A model generated the notes under the pieces. It made no database searches, had not been told where the DNA came from, and saw only the letters and a program-made list of their open reading frames with translations. A stretch of DNA of 8,672 nucleotides, taken from NCBI GenBank assembly GCA_902475415.1, contig CABRZK010000089.1:1-8672 (forward strand), given 5' to 3'. Below are positions 1-7,748 of the stretch, piece by piece. A program made the position numbers and the translations under genes. This DNA comes from an uncultured Eubacterium sp. Its GTDB lineage: Bacteria; Bacillota; Clostridia; Lachnospirales; Lachnospiraceae. Position 1 is the first letter of the stretch, and each line of letters opens with the position of its first letter.

Positions 1-17
1 ATCGACATCGACAAGAT

Positions 18-320
18 ATGGAAAAAGAATTTGATAGAATACCTGTATGGAAATTGACGATACAACTTGGAATTCCGGCGATGGTAGCTTAGTTTTTTAA
101 TATTATGTACAGTATTGTTGATCGAATTTATCTTGGTCATATGAAAGAATCAGCAGAGCTTGCATTAGCAAGCGTTGGTGTATGTGCACCGGCTTTTACC
201 GCCATTACCGGCTTCGCTTCATTAGTTGGAGTTGGTGGCGCGGCCCTTATGAGCATTTCACTTGGTGAGCAGAGTAAGGAAAAGGCAATGAATAATTCCC
301 TGTTGATGCTTATATTGTGA
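18..320 (+). pseudogene. MATE-family multidrug efflux transporter, 5' remnant with internal amber stop
   Basis: MATE transporters are inner-membrane antiporters that expel cationic drugs using Na+ or H+ gradients. From ATG 18 the frame reads MEKEFDRIPVWKLTIQLG and so on. It then contains the MATE N-terminal signature IMYSIVDRIYLGH and a glycine-rich second membrane segment (FASLVGVGGAALMSISLG, about residues 69-86). Two hydrophobic segments are visible, at roughly residues 13-40 and 57-85. Two lesions are present. Codon 25 (bases 90-92) is TAG where MATE proteins normally carry Gln (PAM-x-A-Q-x-x-N). The frame also ends with TGA at 318-320 after 100 codons, against roughly 450 in the family. 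I could not recover convincing MATE sequence downstream in any frame. It is therefore a degraded fragment; a start upstream of the window edge cannot be excluded. The family call is firm from the signature, and the pseudogene call is firm from the truncation. Confidence 0.82.
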
Positions 321-419
321 ACTGACACCAATTTTCAAAATTTCGGAATTTTATAAGTGTCTTTAGTGTTATTTGACTTTACAGAACCATGCAAAAGAAT
401 GCTGTCGCAAGAACAAATC
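321..419. other. AT-rich intergenic stretch after the MATE remnant
   Basis: There is no gene here. The bases just after the MATE break form a nested weak hairpin: GACAC at 324-328 can pair with GTGTC at 357-361, and AAAATT 337-342 with AATTTT 347-352. The stem is AT-rich and lacks a following T-run, so I do not call it a terminator. The break itself reads TGAACTGACACC (318-329), which resembles the terminal bases of some IS3-family elements. No matching opposite end is visible. Confidence 0.4.
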
Positions 420-448
420 TTGAAATAAAAGTCCATTCAGTATAGAAT
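420..448 (+). promoter_or_regulatory. Probable sigma-A promoter of the addB-addA operon
   Basis: TTGAAA at 420-425 and TAGAAT at 443-448 are separated by exactly 17 bases. Each hexamer is one base from consensus (TTGACA and TATAAT). The predicted start of transcription is about 455, giving a leader of roughly 100 bases before addB. An AT-rich stretch precedes the -35. This is the best promoter-like match in the gap, but it is a sequence match only. Confidence 0.6.
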
Positions 449-469
449 AAATTTCATATGAACGTTTCC

Positions 470-531
470 ATCCCACCCGATTGCCACAAAAGCAGGTACA
501 AAACAGCTTCTGTTTAGGCATTCGGGTGGAT
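470..531 (+). promoter_or_regulatory. Structured leader (two-tier stem-loop) upstream of addB
   Basis: An outer stem pairs 470-485 with 517-531. It gives about 14 base pairs including the GC-rich run CCACCCGA/TCGGGTGG, with one T-T mismatch (481/521) and one bulged C (472). Inside it, AAACAG 501-506 pairs perfectly with CTGTTT 510-515 across a three-base CTT loop. There is no T-tract after the stem, so it is not an intrinsic terminator. The stem ends about 11 bases before the addB Shine-Dalgarno sequence (543-548), in the transcript expected from the promoter at 420-448. It matches no riboswitch class I recognise. It could affect mRNA stability or translation, or be an old inverted-repeat insertion; no function is shown. 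Confidence 0.5.
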
Positions 532-557
532 ATGCAGATATAAAGGAGAAGGAATTT

Positions 558-1625
558 ATGGCATTACAGTTGATTTACGGAAATTCAGGAAGTGGAAAAT
601 CAACCTATGTATATGAGAAAGTAATTCAGATGGCGAAGGAGGATCGCAGGCGCAATTTTTATGTGATTGTTCCGGAACAGTTTACGATGCAGCGGGAACT
701 GGTGCGGCGGTCGGACAATCATGTGATCGTGAATATTGATGTGGTCAGTTTTGAACGTCTGGCTTATCGTATTTTTGATGAACTTGGTATTCAGAATACG
801 GTGATGGAAGAAACCGGAAAAAGTCTGGTTTTGCGCAAACTGGCAGAGGAGAAAGGGGCAGATCTGACTGTACTTCGTGGAAATATCCGTAAAATGGGAT
901 ATATCAATGAACTGAAATCTATGATCTCTGAATTGATGCAGTACGATATTTCGACAGGAGAGCTGGAATCGTTTCTTCAACAGTTAAAACCGGAGTCAAA
1001 TCTTTATTATAAATTATCGGATGTACATACGATGTATGCAGCTTTTGAGGAGTATCTGCAGGGAAAATATGTGACGGCTGAGCGTGTGTTGGATGTGCTG
1101 GCAGATGCAGTGGAGGAATCCGGACTTTTGAGGGGAGCAGTATTTGTGCTTGACGGATTTACCGGATTTACACCGGTGCAGATGAAGTTACTGCATCGGT
1201 GTATGCATGTGGTCAGGGATATGTATGTGACTGTTACGCTGGATGTACGGGAAGATCCGTTGGAAGATAAAGGAATTCAGGATTTGTTTTATATGAGCCG
1301 AAAGATGACTGCGGCATTGCTCCGGGCAGCCAGAGAGGAACAGTTTCCCCTGGAGGAAGCTGTTTTTTTGTCTCCCGGAGAACACAGTCGTCTGGCGCAG
1401 ACTCCGGCATTACGGCACCTGGAACAAAACTTATTCCGTGTAAAATCCAAACGATATCAGGACGGGGTTACAGATGAACTGCAGATATATTCACTTGCAA
1501 CACCCAGGGAGGAGCTGGAGTTTGCGGCCTGGAAGATATCAGAACGGATGCGAAGAAAGCAGTATCGTTATCATGAAATTGCGATTGTGTGTGGGGATGT
1601 GGAGTGTTATGAAAAATATGCATAG
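558..1625 (+). CDS. addB: ATP-dependent helicase/nuclease subunit AddB, N-terminal part (ends at in-frame amber)
   Basis: AddB is the RecC/RecB-like partner of AddA in the cytoplasmic AddAB complex, which unwinds and trims double-strand DNA ends before RecA loading. This part holds the helicase-like N-terminal region. A Walker A loop, GNSGSGKST, lies at residues 8-16. It is followed by the AddB-typical FYVIVPEQFTMQ (about 33-44) and a degenerate Walker B-like VLDGFTGFTP around D199, consistent with a non-motor helicase fold. Start: ATG 558 is preceded by AAGGAG at 543-548 with a 9-base gap, and Walker A sits at the usual distance from the N terminus. The frame stops at TAG 1623-1625 after 355 residues, whereas complete AddB is about 1,150-1,170. 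The missing two-thirds follows directly in the same frame. If the stop is real, this product lacks the nuclease and Fe-S cysteines and should not work alone. Confidence 0.9.
   Translation: MALQLIYGNSGSGKSTYVYEKVIQMAKEDRRRNFYVIVPEQFTMQRELVRRSDNHVIVNIDVVSFERLAYRIFDELGIQNTVMEETGKSLVLRKLAEEKGADLTVLRGNIRKMGYINELKSMISELMQYDISTGELESFLQQLKPESNLYYKLSDVHTMYAAFEEYLQGKYVTAERVLDVLADAVEESGLLRGAVFVLDGFTGFTPVQMKLLHRCMHVVRDMYVTVTLDVREDPLEDKGIQDLFYMSRKMTAALLRAAREEQFPLEEAVFLSPGEHSRLAQTPALRHLEQNLFRVKSKRYQDGVTDELQIYSLATPREELEFAAWKISERMRRKQYRYHEIAIVCGDVECYEKYA
1623..1625 (+). other. In-frame amber codon splitting addB (codon 356 of 558-3998)
   Basis: The reading phase is identical before and after the TAG, so this is a point nonsense change and not a frameshift. 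Read through, the protein is EKYA*SVFSKYDIPYF, which is continuous AddB sequence. The joined frame 558-3998 has 1,146 codons including the TAG, close to the normal AddB length. TAG is one transition from CAG (Gln). Lys (AAG) or Glu (GAG) are also one step away, and I am not certain which residue is ancestral at this variable position. Options are a recent nonsense mutation, a sequencing or assembly error, or amber readthrough or suppression. Confidence 0.85.
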
Positions 1626-1658
1626 TCGGTATTTTCAAAATATGATATTCCTTACTTT

Positions 1659-3998
1659 GTGGACATGAAAACCTCTGTTTTATATCACCCGTGTATTGAA
1701 CTGATTCGTGCTGCCCTGGAGATCGTGGAAAAAGATTTTTCTTATGAAAGTGTATTCCGGTTTCTGCGGACAGGATTATCCGGTTTCACAGAGGAAGAAA
1801 TTGATTTCCTGGAAAATTATGTGCTGGCCAGAGGAATTCGCGGAGCTTCCCGCTGGCAGAAAAAATTCTTAAAACCGATGCGGCATACAGGCAGAATCCG
1901 GGTAGAGGAGGCAACGCTGCAGGAAGAACTGGCTCAGGCTAATGAACTGCGGGATCGGGTCTGGAAATTGCTGGAACCGTTTTACCGTGTGGCGACAGAG
2001 AAAGAACAGACCGTATCAGGACTGACGCAAGGATTATATGAACTTTTATGTGCCCTGCAGATTGAAGAACAGATGCAGGCGAAACAGACTGTTTTTGAGG
2101 AAAAAGGGGAAGAACTGCTGGCGTCCCAATATCGTCAGATTTACAAAATTGTGATTGATCTGCTGGACAAGCTGGTGGATTTGCTGGGAGAAGAACAGCT
2201 GTCGGTACGGGATTATGCTGATGTGCTGGAAGAAGGATTTGCATCGGCCAAAGTAGGTGCAATTCCACCGGGATTGGACTGTGTGATCCTGGGTGATATT
2301 GAACGAACCCGTCTGGAAGGAATCAAAGTATTGTTTTTCCTTGGCGTGAATGACGGAATGATACCGAAAAGCACGGCAAACGGAGGCATTTTATCCCAGT
2401 ATGACAGGGAACTGATTGAGGAACAGAAACTGCAGTTGTCTCCGACAGCCAGAGAACAGTCATTTTTGCAGCGTTTTTATCTGTATCTGAATATGACAAA
2501 ACCCTCTGAGACATTGTATCTGACCTATGCCAGAATGGATACGGCACAGAAAGCGACCAGACCGTCCTATTTAATTGGAACACTGCAGAAACTGTTTAAC
2601 GGACTGAAGGTGCATGAGATCGAGTCAGGAACTTGTTTTACACCAATGACACCAAAAAGTAGTCTGGAAGCATATCTGACAGGGTTGTCTCATGCGAGAG
2701 AACATGGCGACATTACGGAAGAGTGGAAGGTACTGCACCGATATCTGGGACTCTCTGAGGTCTGGGGACCGGTGATTCAGGAATTGTTTGCGGCGGCATT
2801 TTCGCAGTTTAACGGAGAACAACTGGCCCTGGAAACGGCACGTCAGCTGTATGGAACGGTTTTGACCAATTCTGTGACAAGACTGGAACTTTTTGCCAGA
2901 TGTGCGTATGCACATTTCCTGGAATATGGCCTGAAACTGTCTGAACGGGAAAGTTATAGTTTTGCGGCTCTGGATATGGGAAGTATGTTTCATGAGATAT
3001 TGCAGCGATACTGTGAAAGCCTGGAAAAGTCTTATGACTGGTATCAGATCACAGAGGAAGAGCAGGAGACACTGCTGAAAGCAGCCATGCAGGATGCCGT
3101 GCTTGCCATGCCGAATGAGTCTCTGCTGGAATCTGCCAGAAGTGCGTATGTGCTGGAACGGATTTACCGGATCATGAAACGAAGCATCTGGGCATTGACG
3201 GAACAGATCCGGCATGGAACTTTTCATCCGGAAGGATACGAAGTGGAATTTGTGCAGGTCAATGAATTAAATGTGCAAAATATGATGCCTGGCGAGGAAC
3301 AGAAAATGCGTCTGGTTGGAAAAATTGACCGGATGGATATTCATGAGACGGAAGATTCCGTCTATGTCCGCATCATTGACTATAAATCAGGAAAAACCGC
3401 GTTTCAGCTGCTGAATCTGTATTACGGACAGCAATTACAGCTTGTTGTATATTTAAATGCGGCGATGGAACAACTGAAAAATACGCATCCGGGTAAAGAA
3501 ATCCTTCCGGCGGGAATTTTTTATTACCGCATGGATGATCCGATGGTTGACGCAGATGGAGAGGACGAAGAGCAGATTATGAAACATATTTTAAATGAAC
3601 TTCGTCTGAACGGTCTGGTCAGCCTGGAACCGGAAGCTTATGGACAGATGGATGTTGGTCTGCAGGGAAAATCTGAGGTAATACCGTTGACGTTGAAAAA
3701 GGACGGAACCGTCAGCAAACGGGGAACATCCGGGGCGGCCAGAGTGGATTTCCATGCACTGACGTCCTTTGTGAATAAAAAAATCTGCGCGGCAGCAGAA
3801 CAGATTCTGGAAGGTGATATTGATATCCGCCCATATCAGATGGAGATGAAAACAGGATGTGATTACTGTCCGTACCACAGTGTGTGTGGGTTTGACCCGA
3901 AGATTGAGGGATATCATTATCAGCGGAATAGAAAACTGCAGGAAGAGGAAATCTGGCAGCATATTTACCGGGAAGGAGGAGATAGCGATGAGTGTTAA
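1659..3998 (+). CDS. addB: AddB, C-terminal part: helicase-like C domain, RecB-type nuclease and Fe-S cluster
   Basis: This is the in-phase continuation of addB after the amber codon. It can only be opened independently from GTG 1659 or ATG 1665, and neither has a Shine-Dalgarno sequence in front, so it is probably not a separate gene. Residues are numbered on the joined frame. The AddB/RecC-like segment includes LGDIERTRLEG and LGVNDGMIPKS. The nuclease has H812 (GSMFHEIL), D924 (GKIDRMD), D941 and K943 (IIDYKSGK), the expected catalytic set. The four Fe-S ligands are present: C782 (FARCAYAHF), then C1101, C1104 and C1110 in the C-x2-C-x5-C pattern. All signature residues survive with no frameshift, so this part shows no decay beyond the amber. 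The TAA at 3996-3998 overlaps the addA start by 11 bases, implying coupled translation. Without the N-terminal third, function is doubtful unless the TAG is read through. Confidence 0.88.
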   Translation: MDMKTSVLYHPCIELIRAALEIVEKDFSYESVFRFLRTGLSGFTEEEIDFLENYVLARGIRGASRWQKKFLKPMRHTGRIRVEEATLQEELAQANELRDRVWKLLEPFYRVATEKEQTVSGLTQGLYELLCALQIEEQMQAKQTVFEEKGEELLASQYRQIYKIVIDLLDKLVDLLGEEQLSVRDYADVLEEGFASAKVGAIPPGLDCVILGDIERTRLEGIKVLFFLGVNDGMIPKSTANGGILSQYDRELIEEQKLQLSPTAREQSFLQRFYLYLNMTKPSETLYLTYARMDTAQKATRPSYLIGTLQKLFNGLKVHEIESGTCFTPMTPKSSLEAYLTGLSHAREHGDITEEWKVLHRYLGLSEVWGPVIQELFAAAFSQFNGEQLALETARQLYGTVLTNSVTRLELFARCAYAHFLEYGLKLSERESYSFAALDMGSMFHEILQRYCESLEKSYDWYQITEEEQETLLKAAMQDAVLAMPNESLLESARSAYVLERIYRIMKRSIWALTEQIRHGTFHPEGYEVEFVQVNELNVQNMMPGEEQKMRLVGKIDRMDIHETEDSVYVRIIDYKSGKTAFQLLNLYYGQQLQLVVYLNAAMEQLKNTHPGKEILPAGIFYYRMDDPMVDADGEDEEQIMKHILNELRLNGLVSLEPEAYGQMDVGLQGKSEVIPLTLKKDGTVSKRGTSGAARVDFHALTSFVNKKICAAAEQILEGDIDIRPYQMEMKTGCDYCPYHSVCGFDPKIEGYHYQRNRKLQEEEIWQHIYREGGDSDEC
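3973..3979 (+). promoter_or_regulatory. Ribosome binding site that sets the addA start
   Basis: A full AAGGAGG lies 8 bases before ATG 3988, inside the last codons of addB. It settles the addA start at 3988. The frame remains open upstream to an ATG at 3859, but that extension lies wholly within addB, including its Fe-S cysteine codons, and would add 43 residues unlike any AddA N terminus. Confidence 0.85.
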
Positions 3999-6900
3999 GT
4001 GGACAAAAGAACAGGAGCAGGTGATTGAACTTCGTGACCGCAGTCTGCTTGTCTCCGCCGCTGCAGGTTCCGGAAAAACAGCTGTGCTGGTGCAGCGCAT
4101 CATTTCCATGGTGACGGATGAGACAGACCCGATTGATATCGACCGTCTGTTGGTGGTGACGTTTACAAATGCGGCTGCGGCAGAGATGCGGGAACGTGTC
4201 AGTGCAGCGATTGAAACAGCACTGGAAGCAGATCCTTATAATCAGCACCTGCAGCGTCAGCTGACCCTGGTACATAATGCACAGATTACAACTATTGACA
4301 GCTTTTGTAACCGGATTTTACGGGATCATTTTCATAAAATTGATCTGGAACCGGGATTTCGCATCGCGGATGAGGGAGAATTAAAGTTATTGCGTGAGGA
4401 TGTCTGCGAAGCGGAGGAGTTTTATGAAGCGGCGGATCCGGAATTTCTGCGGTTTGCTGACAGCTATTCCAGAGCAAAAGATGATCTGCAGATCAAAGAG
4501 ATGGTACAGAAATTATATGATTATTCTGAAAGTTATCCATGGCCGGAAGAATGGCTGGAATCCTGTGTGCAGCAATATGAGGCATCCGATGAGGCAGAAC
4601 TGGAAGAAAAACCGTGGATGCAGGATTTTCTTGCTTATATGAATGTGCGGGTCACAGATTTGATGCAGGCACAGGAGCAATTGTTGGATCTGACCAGGGA
4701 CGTGGATGGTCCCTTTATGTATGAAGCATCCATTCAGGACGATCTGCGGCAGCTGTCGATGCTGCAGGAATGCAGTCATTTTTCACAGTGGCAGACTGCC
4801 ATTGCGGGGATGAAGTTTAAAAATATCGGAAGTGCCAGAAACTATGAGGGAAGCGAGCAGAAAAAAGAGGCTGTTATGTCCGGACGTGACCGGATGAAGA
4901 AACAGATTGACAAGTGGAAAAAAAGCATTTTTGCCACTTCTCTGGAGGAACAGCTGAGCCGGCTGAATCAGACTTCCGGGATGGTGCAGATGCTGGTGAA
5001 AGTGACGCAGGCTTTTGCAAAACGGTTTTACCGGGAAAAACAGTTGAAAAATATGATGGATTTTTCAGATGTGGAGCATAATGCGCTGCGCGTGTTAGTT
5101 GATTCGGAGACAAAGGAACTGACGGAGACGGCGTTTGAGTATCAGCAGCAGTTCAAAGAAGTTATGATCGACGAATATCAGGACAGCAATTATGTCCAGG
5201 AGACATTGCTGACAGCCGTTTCCGGCGTGAAAAATAACCATGAAAATCTGTTTATGGTCGGAGATGTCAAGCAGAGTATCTATCGGTTTCGCCTGGCCAG
5301 ACCGGAGCTTTTTATGGAGAAATATCATCGGTTCACGGTGGAGGATGGTTCGCAGCAGCGCATTGATCTGCATCGGAATTTCCGAAGCCGGAGAGAAGTT
5401 GTGGATGCAGTGAATGATATTTTCTATCCACTGATGGAGAAGGATCTCGGTAATGTCGGTTATGATGCAAAAGCAGCTCTGTATGCTGGAGCGGTATATC
5501 CGGACTATGAGGATCCGTCGTGCTGTAAACCGGAATTATTACTCGTGCCGGCAGATGGAAGCAGTACGGAACGTCAGGAACAGGAGGCTCTGGCTGTGGC
5601 AGGAAGGATTCGTCAGCTAATCGACAGTCAGCGTATGCCTGGATTACGGTATCAGGACATTGTGATTCTGCTTCGTTCTATGTCCGGATGGGCGGAAGTA
5701 TATCAGAAAGTGTTTGAGCAGGAAGGGGTTCCGTTGATTGTATCATCCAAGACGGGGTATTTTTCTGCCACAGAGGTGCAGACCGTTCTGTCTTATCTGC
5801 GTGTATTGGACAATCCATGTCAGGATATTCCTCTTACTGCAGTGATGCATTCTTATTTTGGAAAATTTACGTCAGATGAGCTTGCACGCATCCGGACGGC
5901 GTATCCAGATCTGGCTTTCCACCAGGCGGTGAAACTGTTTGCAGATCTTTCCACAGAGACGGATAAAAATTCTGTACAGATATCGGAACTGCCAGAAAAA
6001 GTGTACAGATTCCTGGAACAATTAGAGAATTTCAGAGAGCGGATTCCTTATACCCCGATTCACAGATTGTTGCAGGAAATTCTGGAGGAAAGCGGTTACC
6101 GCAATTATGTGACGGCACTTCCGGCCGGAGAACAGCGTCGGGCAAATCTGGATATGCTGGTGGAAAAAGCGGTGGCTTACGAGCAGACCAGTTACCACGG
6201 TCTGTTTCATTTTATCCGTTATATTGACCGTCTGATGAAATACGACATTGATTATGGCGAGGCTGAGATTATCAGTGAGCAGGAAAATGCGGTACGTCTG
6301 ATGAGTATACACAAAAGCAAGGGACTGGAATTCCCGGTTGTATTTGTTTGCGGCATGGGAAAAAAATTTAATGAACAGGATCTGAACAGCAATATGATCT
6401 TTCACCCGGAATTTGGTATCGGTCTGAAGTGGTTTGACTGTGAAAAACGTACCAAAGCAAATACACTGATTCACCAGATTTTTTCCATGGAGGCGAAAAG
6501 AGAAAATCTGGGAGAGGAACTGCGTGTGCTGTATGTGGCACTGACCCGTGCGAAGGAAAAACTGATTCTGGCGGGAAGCTGCAAACTTCCGGAAGAGGGC
6601 GTGTATACAGGATATGACAGAGACCAAAAAGTCCCTTTTTCCACCAGATATGATGCGGGATGCTACTGGGACTGGGTATTGCCGGTGGTTGGTATGGAAA
6701 ATCCGGACTATGATTATACAATATGGAATGAGGAAGAGATGCTTTCGGAACGTCAGAGACAGCTTGAGGATACGGCGACCAGACATATGCAGATCGTGGA
6801 GGCTCTGCGAAATGTTCCGGAAGAATCGATAGCAGAACTGACCAGACGTTTTTCCTGGAACTATGCATGGAGTGAGTCTGGCAAACATAAGCAGAAAGTA

Positions 6901-7578
6901 TCTGTATCAGAGTTGAAACACCGGGCTATGGAAGAAAGTGGTGAAACGGCAGAACAGACGTTAAATACGGCAGAATCACTTTTTCCACAGGATATTGTGA
7001 CTCCGTATCTGCCACGATTTGTGCAGGAGGCGGAAGAAAACACAGGAGCACTGTATGGAACCATGGTGCATCGTTTTCTGGAATGTCTGGACTTTTCATC
7101 TCTACCGGAATGGAAGGATGAAAAACAGGAACTGTATTATGTAAAGACACAGATCGATGTGTTGTGCAAGCAGGGGCGTATGACAGAGGAAGATGCAAAG
7201 CTCCTGAACTGGAAACAGCTGCTTGGATTTTTGAAAAGTGATACGGCAAGGCGTATGCAGAAAGCAGCACAGGCGGGATTGCTGGAAAGGGAAAAGCCCT
7301 TTGTAATGTCCGTACCTGCAGAAAAAGTTTGGGATGACAGTGAACCGGGAGAAGAAGTATTGATCCAGGGTATCATTGACGTATTCTGGGAAGAGGACGA
7401 CGGCGTGGTTCTTCTGGATTACAAGACAGATCGTGTCAATGATGCAGCAGAACTGATCCACCGTTACAGAAAGCAGCTGGAGCTTTATGCGGATGCTTTG
7501 ACACGGTTTGGTGATGGAAAGCCGGTCAAAGAAATTTTGATATACTCTTTCGCACTGGAGAAAGAGATCCGGCTTTGA
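3988..7578 (+). CDS. addA: ATP-dependent helicase/nuclease subunit AddA
   Basis: This is the UvrD-like SF1 helicase and nuclease motor of AddAB, which drives DNA-end resection and recombinational repair. The product is 1,196 residues, normal for Firmicute AddA (about 1,200-1,240). Motifs in order are: Q motif WTKEQEQVI (5-13); Walker A SAAAGSGKT (23-31); motif Ia VVTFTNAAAAEM; Walker B IDEYQDSN with D395, E396, Q398 and D399; motif III GDVKQSIYRFR; motif IV HRNFRSR; motif V MSIHKSKGLEF (772-782); and motif VI LYVALTRAKEKL with R854. The C-terminal RecB-type nuclease shows H1028 (GTMVHRFL), D1131 (IIDVFW), D1144 and K1146 (LDYKTD), and Q1163 with Y1167 (RKQLELYA). All helicase and nuclease residues expected for an active enzyme are present, with no lesion. 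It is co-transcribed and translationally coupled with addB (11-base overlap), so loss of AddB would leave it without its partner. It ends in TGA. Confidence 0.97.
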   Translation: MSVKWTKEQEQVIELRDRSLLVSAAAGSGKTAVLVQRIISMVTDETDPIDIDRLLVVTFTNAAAAEMRERVSAAIETALEADPYNQHLQRQLTLVHNAQITTIDSFCNRILRDHFHKIDLEPGFRIADEGELKLLREDVCEAEEFYEAADPEFLRFADSYSRAKDDLQIKEMVQKLYDYSESYPWPEEWLESCVQQYEASDEAELEEKPWMQDFLAYMNVRVTDLMQAQEQLLDLTRDVDGPFMYEASIQDDLRQLSMLQECSHFSQWQTAIAGMKFKNIGSARNYEGSEQKKEAVMSGRDRMKKQIDKWKKSIFATSLEEQLSRLNQTSGMVQMLVKVTQAFAKRFYREKQLKNMMDFSDVEHNALRVLVDSETKELTETAFEYQQQFKEVMIDEYQDSNYVQETLLTAVSGVKNNHENLFMVGDVKQSIYRFRLARPELFMEKYHRFTVEDGSQQRIDLHRNFRSRREVVDAVNDIFYPLMEKDLGNVGYDAKAALYAGAVYPDYEDPSCCKPELLLVPADGSSTERQEQEALAVAGRIRQLIDSQRMPGLRYQDIVILLRSMSGWAEVYQKVFEQEGVPLIVSSKTGYFSATEVQTVLSYLRVLDNPCQDIPLTAVMHSYFGKFTSDELARIRTAYPDLAFHQAVKLFADLSTETDKNSVQISELPEKVYRFLEQLENFRERIPYTPIHRLLQEILEESGYRNYVTALPAGEQRRANLDMLVEKAVAYEQTSYHGLFHFIRYIDRLMKYDIDYGEAEIISEQENAVRLMSIHKSKGLEFPVVFVCGMGKKFNEQDLNSNMIFHPEFGIGLKWFDCEKRTKANTLIHQIFSMEAKRENLGEELRVLYVALTRAKEKLILAGSCKLPEEGVYTGYDRDQKVPFSTRYDAGCYWDWVLPVVGMENPDYDYTIWNEEEMLSERQRQLEDTATRHMQIVEALRNVPEESIAELTRRFSWNYAWSESGKHKQKVSVSELKHRAMEESGETAEQTLNTAESLFPQDIVTPYLPRFVQEAEENTGALYGTMVHRFLECLDFSSLPEWKDEKQELYYVKTQIDVLCKQGRMTEEDAKLLNWKQLLGFLKSDTARRMQKAAQAGLLEREKPFVMSVPAEKVWDDSEPGEEVLIQGIIDVFWEEDDGVVLLDYKTDRVNDAAELIHRYRKQLELYADALTRFGDGKPVKEILIYSFALEKEIRL

Positions 7579-7748
7579 ATGTATGGATGCTATATGGATG
7601 GTATATGATACAGGTGTAATGCAGATTTACAAAAAGGCATAGAATAAATAGGATTAAGAAATAAAATGATAGAGTGGAACGTTGGCTTCCAGGAACCTTT
7701 ATGAAAAAACTCTGAGGGAACATCAGAAAGAATTGGAGAAATAACAGA
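7579..7748. other. addA-maf intergenic gap with short 11-base repeats
   Basis: The gap is 170 bases with no gene and no convincing rho-independent terminator, so addA transcription may run into maf. The first part contains TATGGATG at 7582-7589 and again at 7593-7600, with a partial third copy (TATGATA) from 7604. The spacing is 11 bases, about one helical turn. A TAGAAT hexamer at 7640-7645 could be a -10 element, but no -35 lies at a usable distance. GGAG at 7735-7738 serves maf. Confidence 0.5.

Noticed and set aside
90..92. Pyrrolysine or selenocysteine insertion at the in-frame stop
   Set aside because: Selenocysteine uses TGA, not TAG. Pyrrolysine is confined to particular enzymes such as methylamine methyltransferases. 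The MATE site is normally Gln, and no Pyl machinery is visible in the window.
373..400. Alternative addB promoter TTGACT with AAGAAT
   Set aside because: The -35 is good, but the -10 is weak and the spacer is 16 bases. The 420-448 pair is closer to consensus with a 17-base spacer.
470..531. Intrinsic terminator after the MATE remnant
   Set aside because: The stem is strong but is not followed by a T-tract, and it lies downstream of the likely addB promoter.
1600..1660. A frameshift in addB
   Set aside because: The upstream and downstream parts are in the same phase (558 and 1659 differ by a multiple of three), so only a nonsense codon separates them.
3859..3987. An upstream start for addA giving a 43-residue N-terminal extension
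   Set aside because: It lies entirely within addB coding sequence and lacks a ribosome binding site. ATG 3988 has AAGGAGG at ideal spacing and gives the standard AddA N terminus.
6022..6888. Long open frame on the minus strand (288 codons) inside addA, and several shorter antisense frames in addB and addA
   Set aside because: They sit opposite strongly conserved AddA/AddB sequence, encode no recognisable motif, and are expected by-products of codon bias on the opposite strand.
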